The notes under the pieces were generated by a model, which was given only the letters and a program-made list of their open reading frames with translations, ran no database searches and was not told the DNA's origin. From the NCBI RefSeq assembly GCF_000310205.1, contig NZ_AMXE01000013.1:1-61532 (forward strand): 61,532 bases of DNA, given 5' to 3'. The position numbers and the translations under genes were made by a program. This stretch comes from Thauera linaloolentis 47Lol = DSM 12138. Lineage in GTDB: Bacteria; Pseudomonadota; Gammaproteobacteria; Burkholderiales; Rhodocyclaceae. Shown one piece after another: positions 59,076-61,532 of this stretch. The stretch's first letter is position 1. Each line of letters begins with the position of its first letter.

Positions 59076-59924
59076 TCACCTCGTCGAATCCGAATCGGAG
59101 TCAAGCATACCGGCCTGAGCGCCGGAAGGGTAAGCGGAACCGGCCGCGATGAGCCGTGCGTCCACCCCGTAGAGCGCCGCCAGCGCCGGCGCATCGACGA
59201 TCTCGCGCCCGCCGCAGCGGACGATGCGGCCGGCTTTCAGGAAGGCGACGCGGTCGGCCACGCGCAGCGCGTGTTCGGGCTGGTGCGTCGACATCAGCAC
59301 CGCGATGCCGCGCGCGCCGAGTGTGGCGATGCGTTCGAGCACGCGCAACTGGTTGCCGAAATCGAGGCTCGAGGTCGGTTCGTCAAGGATCAGGATGCGC
59401 GCCTCCTGCGCCAGCGCGCGTGCGACCAGGGCAAGCTGGCGTTCGCCGCCCGAGACCTCCATGCACGAACGCCCCGACAGATGGGCGATGCCGAGCGCCT
59501 CCAGCGCCTGGCCGGCGATCTGCCGGTCTCGCGCCGAGGGCTGGGCGAAGCGCGCCATGTGCCCGGTGCGCCCCATCAGCACCAGATGTTCGATGGTGAA
59601 CGGAAAGGGCAGCATCTGGCCCTGCGGCACGTAGGCGAGCATGCGCGCCAGTTCGGCGCGCGGCCATTCGGGCAGGGCGCGGCCGCCGACTCGCACCGTG
59701 CCCTCCAGTGCCGGCAGCAGGCCGAGCAGGGTGCGGAACAGCGTGGTCTTGCCGCTGCCGTTGGGGCCGAGCAGGCACAGTATCTCCCCGGCGCGGACCT
59801 GCAGGTCGATGCCCCGCCCGACACAGGTGTGGCGATGGCCGGTGGCGAGGCCGACGGCTTCGAGGGCCGGAGAAGGCGGTGCGGCGCTGGGCTCCGCGGT
59901 GGGGGTGGCACCCGCCGGATTCAC
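59076..59924 (-). CDS. FecE-type ABC transporter ATPase (likely Mo/W or metal-chelate)
   Basis: ATP-binding subunit of an FecCD-type importer, 282 residues from GTG 59924, which overlaps the permease stop (GTGA). Walker A LLGPNGSGKTTL, Q-loop AYVPQG, signature VSGGERQLALVARAL, Walker B ILILDEPTSSLD and the H-loop STHQPEHAL are present. FecE/BtuD/MolC branch by overall look. Together with modE downstream this suggests a molybdate/tungstate role rather than iron or B12. The N-terminal 25 residues are Pro/Ala-rich and unusual. Confidence 0.9.
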   Translation of the reverse strand: MNPAGATPTAEPSAAPPSPALEAVGLATGHRHTCVGRGIDLQVRAGEILCLLGPNGSGKTTLFRTLLGLLPALEGTVRVGGRALPEWPRAELARMLAYVPQGQMLPFPFTIEHLVLMGRTGHMARFAQPSARDRQIAGQALEALGIAHLSGRSCMEVSGGERQLALVARALAQEARILILDEPTSSLDFGNQLRVLERIATLGARGIAVLMSTHQPEHALRVADRVAFLKAGRIVRCGGREIVDAPALAALYGVDARLIAAGSAYPSGAQAGMLDSDSDSTR

Positions 59925-60886
59925 GAAGTACGCCCGCTTCTGGCCAGCAGCCACAGGAAGACCGGGGCGCCGACGATGGCGGTGAGGACGCCCAGCGGCA
60001 GCTCGACGCTCGCGGCCGAGCGCGCGAGCGTGTCGGCCGCGACTAGAAAGGCGCCGCCCAGCAGGGCGGAGGCGGGCAGCAGGCGGGAGAACTCGGGACC
60101 GGCCAGCAGCCGCGCGGCGTGCGGGACGACGAGGCCGATCCAACCGATGATGCCGGCGATCGACACCGCCGCTGCGGTCATCAGCGTCGCGCAGGCGACC
60201 AGCGTGAGGCGCAGGCGGACGACGTCGATGCCCATGCTCGCCGCCTCGTCGTCGCTCAGCGTCAGCAGGTTGATGCGCCAGCGCAGCAGCCACATCGGCG
60301 CCAGGCCGCACAGCATCAGCGGCGCGGCGATGGCGAGGTCGCCGGCGGTGATGGCGTTCAGCCCGCCCAGCAGCCAGAAGGTGATCGACGGCAATTGCAC
60401 GCTCGGGTCCGCCAGCACCTTGACGAGCGAGATGCCGGCGCCGAACAGCGTGCCGACCGCGACGCCGGCCAGCACCAGCACCAGCACCGGATCGTGGTGG
60501 CGGACCCGGGCGGCGACCGTGTAGACGCTGCCGACGGCCAGCAGCCCGCCGATGAAGGCCGCCGCCTGCACCACGGCCATGGGCTGGCCAAGCAGGATGG
60601 CCAGCGCCGCGCCCAGGCCGGCGCCGGCCGACACGCCGAGAATGTCGGGCGACACCAGTGGATTGCGGAACATGCCCTGGTAGGCGGCGCCGGCAACCGA
60701 CAGCGCCATGCCGACGAGCAGCCCGGCGAGGATGCGCGGCAGGCGCAGTTTCCACACCACGACACCGGCCTCGCCGTCGGCACGGGGGCCGGCCAGCAGC
60801 GCCGACAGCGCATCGCCGATGGCGAGCGGATAGGCGCCGGAGACGAGCGCGACCGCCGCCACCAGCACGACGGGCAACAGCAGCAC
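59921..60886 (-). CDS. FecCD-family ABC transporter permease
   Basis: Inner-membrane permease with eight or more helices, of the BtuC/FecCD/MolB family: LRLPRILAGLLVGMALSVAGAAYQGMFRNPLVSPDILGVSAGAGLGAALAILLG and the coupling region LRWRINLLTLSDDEAASMGIDV, then GIIGWIGLVVPHAARLL. GTG 60886 gives 321 residues. A good Shine-Dalgarno (GGGAGG) instead sits before a CTG at 60925, which would add 13 residues and give a more typical N-terminus; the start is uncertain. Confidence 0.9.
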   Translation of the reverse strand: MLLLPVVLVAAVALVSGAYPLAIGDALSALLAGPRADGEAGVVVWKLRLPRILAGLLVGMALSVAGAAYQGMFRNPLVSPDILGVSAGAGLGAALAILLGQPMAVVQAAAFIGGLLAVGSVYTVAARVRHHDPVLVLVLAGVAVGTLFGAGISLVKVLADPSVQLPSITFWLLGGLNAITAGDLAIAAPLMLCGLAPMWLLRWRINLLTLSDDEAASMGIDVVRLRLTLVACATLMTAAAVSIAGIIGWIGLVVPHAARLLAGPEFSRLLPASALLGGAFLVAADTLARSAASVELPLGVLTAIVGAPVFLWLLARSGRTS

Positions 60887-60980
60887 GAGCGGGTGAAGAC
60901 CGTGGCGGCGGATGCCTGAATTCAGGATGCAGCCCTCCCGTCGGAGCGCACCCCGCCTGCACGCGGCCGGGCCGGGACGT

Positions 60981-61532
60981 TCATGCCGCCGCGATGCTGC
61001 GCGCGAGCAGTTCGCGCGGGGGCACGTGGCCGTAGAAAAGGCGGTGGAACGCCTGCGCCTCGTCGATCCAGTCCGTTGCCGGCTGCCGCGGGCTCAACAC
61101 CTCGCGCAGCCAGCGCACGCCGATCAGCCGATTGACGCTCGGCGGCCCGTCCAGCCAGCCGAACGGCAGGTTGGGGGCCAGGAACAGGCGGCCGGCGCGC
61201 ACCGCGGGCAGCGCATTCCAGGCGGCGTCGCGGCGGGCGAGGGCGGCGAATTCCGCGTACTGCGTGACGATGGCGTCGGGCGCCCAGGCCAGCAGCTGTT
61301 CCAGCGACACGCGAGCCAGGTTGCCGCTGCCGCGGGCGGCGTTCACCGCGCAGGCCGCTTCGATGCACTCGCTATTGACCGAGCCGGGCAGGGGTGTTTC
61401 CAGTCCGTCGGCGCCGCGTGCGAGATAGACCTTCTGGCCGGCCTGCGGGGCGGACGGCGGGCAGGCCGCCAGCACGGTCTCGGCATGGCGGGCGAGCGCC
61501 TCGCCGCGCTCGCCCGCGCCCAGCAGGTGGCC
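60981..61532 (-). CDS. Periplasmic substrate-binding protein (C-terminal part only)
   Basis: Binding protein of the FecCD-type importer, running off the right edge. In the frame, GHLLGAGERGEALARHAETVLAA at the right edge and KVYLARGADGLETPLPGSVNSECIEAACAVNAARG, SLEQLLAWAPDAIV, and PAVRAGRLFLAPNLPFGWLDGPPSVNRLIGVRWLREVL fit the TroA/BtuF-like fold of FecB/MolA-type proteins. A GTG at 61475 is internal and is not the start. The N-terminal half and signal peptide lie outside the window. Confidence 0.88.
   Translation of the reverse strand, partial: GHLLGAGERGEALARHAETVLAACPPSAPQAGQKVYLARGADGLETPLPGSVNSECIEAACAVNAARGSGNLARVSLEQLLAWAPDAIVTQYAEFAALARRDAAWNALPAVRAGRLFLAPNLPFGWLDGPPSVNRLIGVRWLREVLSPRQPATDWIDEAQAFHRLFYGHVPPRELLARSIAAA

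Overview
This 61.5-kb window is GC-rich, almost fully coding, and looks like a chromosome segment of a flagellated betaproteobacterium. The flhF-flhG-fliA-motCD order, the split fli/flg clusters, the flagellar two-component pair and a FecCD-type transporter next to modE suggest the Rhodocyclales (Azoarcus/Thauera/Zoogloea-like). That placement is inferred from gene content and style only; no search was run. No rRNA, tRNA or CRISPR array was recognised.

Layout. 1-4566 (+): 3' part of flhF, an flhG-position gene without a P-loop, fliA, and the stator pair motC-motD. 4615-7023 and 17272-19260 (-): parC and parE, separated by a 10-kb accessory island (about 7.2-17.2 kb). The island encodes a LuxR-type HTH regulator and about a dozen proteins, nearly all exported or membrane-bound and mostly of unknown function. 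19325-20985 (-): flgN, flgM, flgA. 21246-32732 (+): flgBCDEFGHIJKL plus a lipoprotein gene. 32748-44223 (-): fliRQPONML and fliKJIHGF. 44346-47461 (+): an FlrB/FlrC (FleS/FleR) sigma54 two-component pair and fliE. 47493-50995 (-): a two-gene exported-protein unit of unknown function. 51.2-53.9 kb: an IS3-family element missing its 3' end, with an IS110-family element cleanly inserted in its orfA. 54022-56205 (+): glcB. Then a YkgJ-like gene, an MFS exporter, and on the minus strand an operon of binding protein, FecCD permease, ATPase and ModE running off the right edge.

How it works together. Flagellar genes appear to be controlled in tiers. Five -24/-12 (sigma54) promoters are visible, before flgB, flgG, flgK, fliF and fliE. 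Each has near it, or in the coding sequence just upstream, an inverted repeat of the form CGGCA-N5-TGCCG, a good candidate binding site for the FlrC-like activator. flgM has a FliA (sigma28) promoter, closing the FliA/FlgM checkpoint.

The most unusual part is the parC-parE island. Three 20-bp palindromes of the form AATRRTGC-N4-GCAYYATT lie before three separate transcription units, each with an ACAAT -10-like element 21-23 bp downstream. With the island's own LuxR-type regulator this looks like a self-contained, LuxR-box-controlled regulon of exported proteins. It includes a lipoprotein, two DUF1566 paralogues, Cys-rich secreted proteins, a short Rhs/YD-like protein, a histidine-containing membrane protein pair and a 40-residue exported peptide. 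I know of no described system with this composition.
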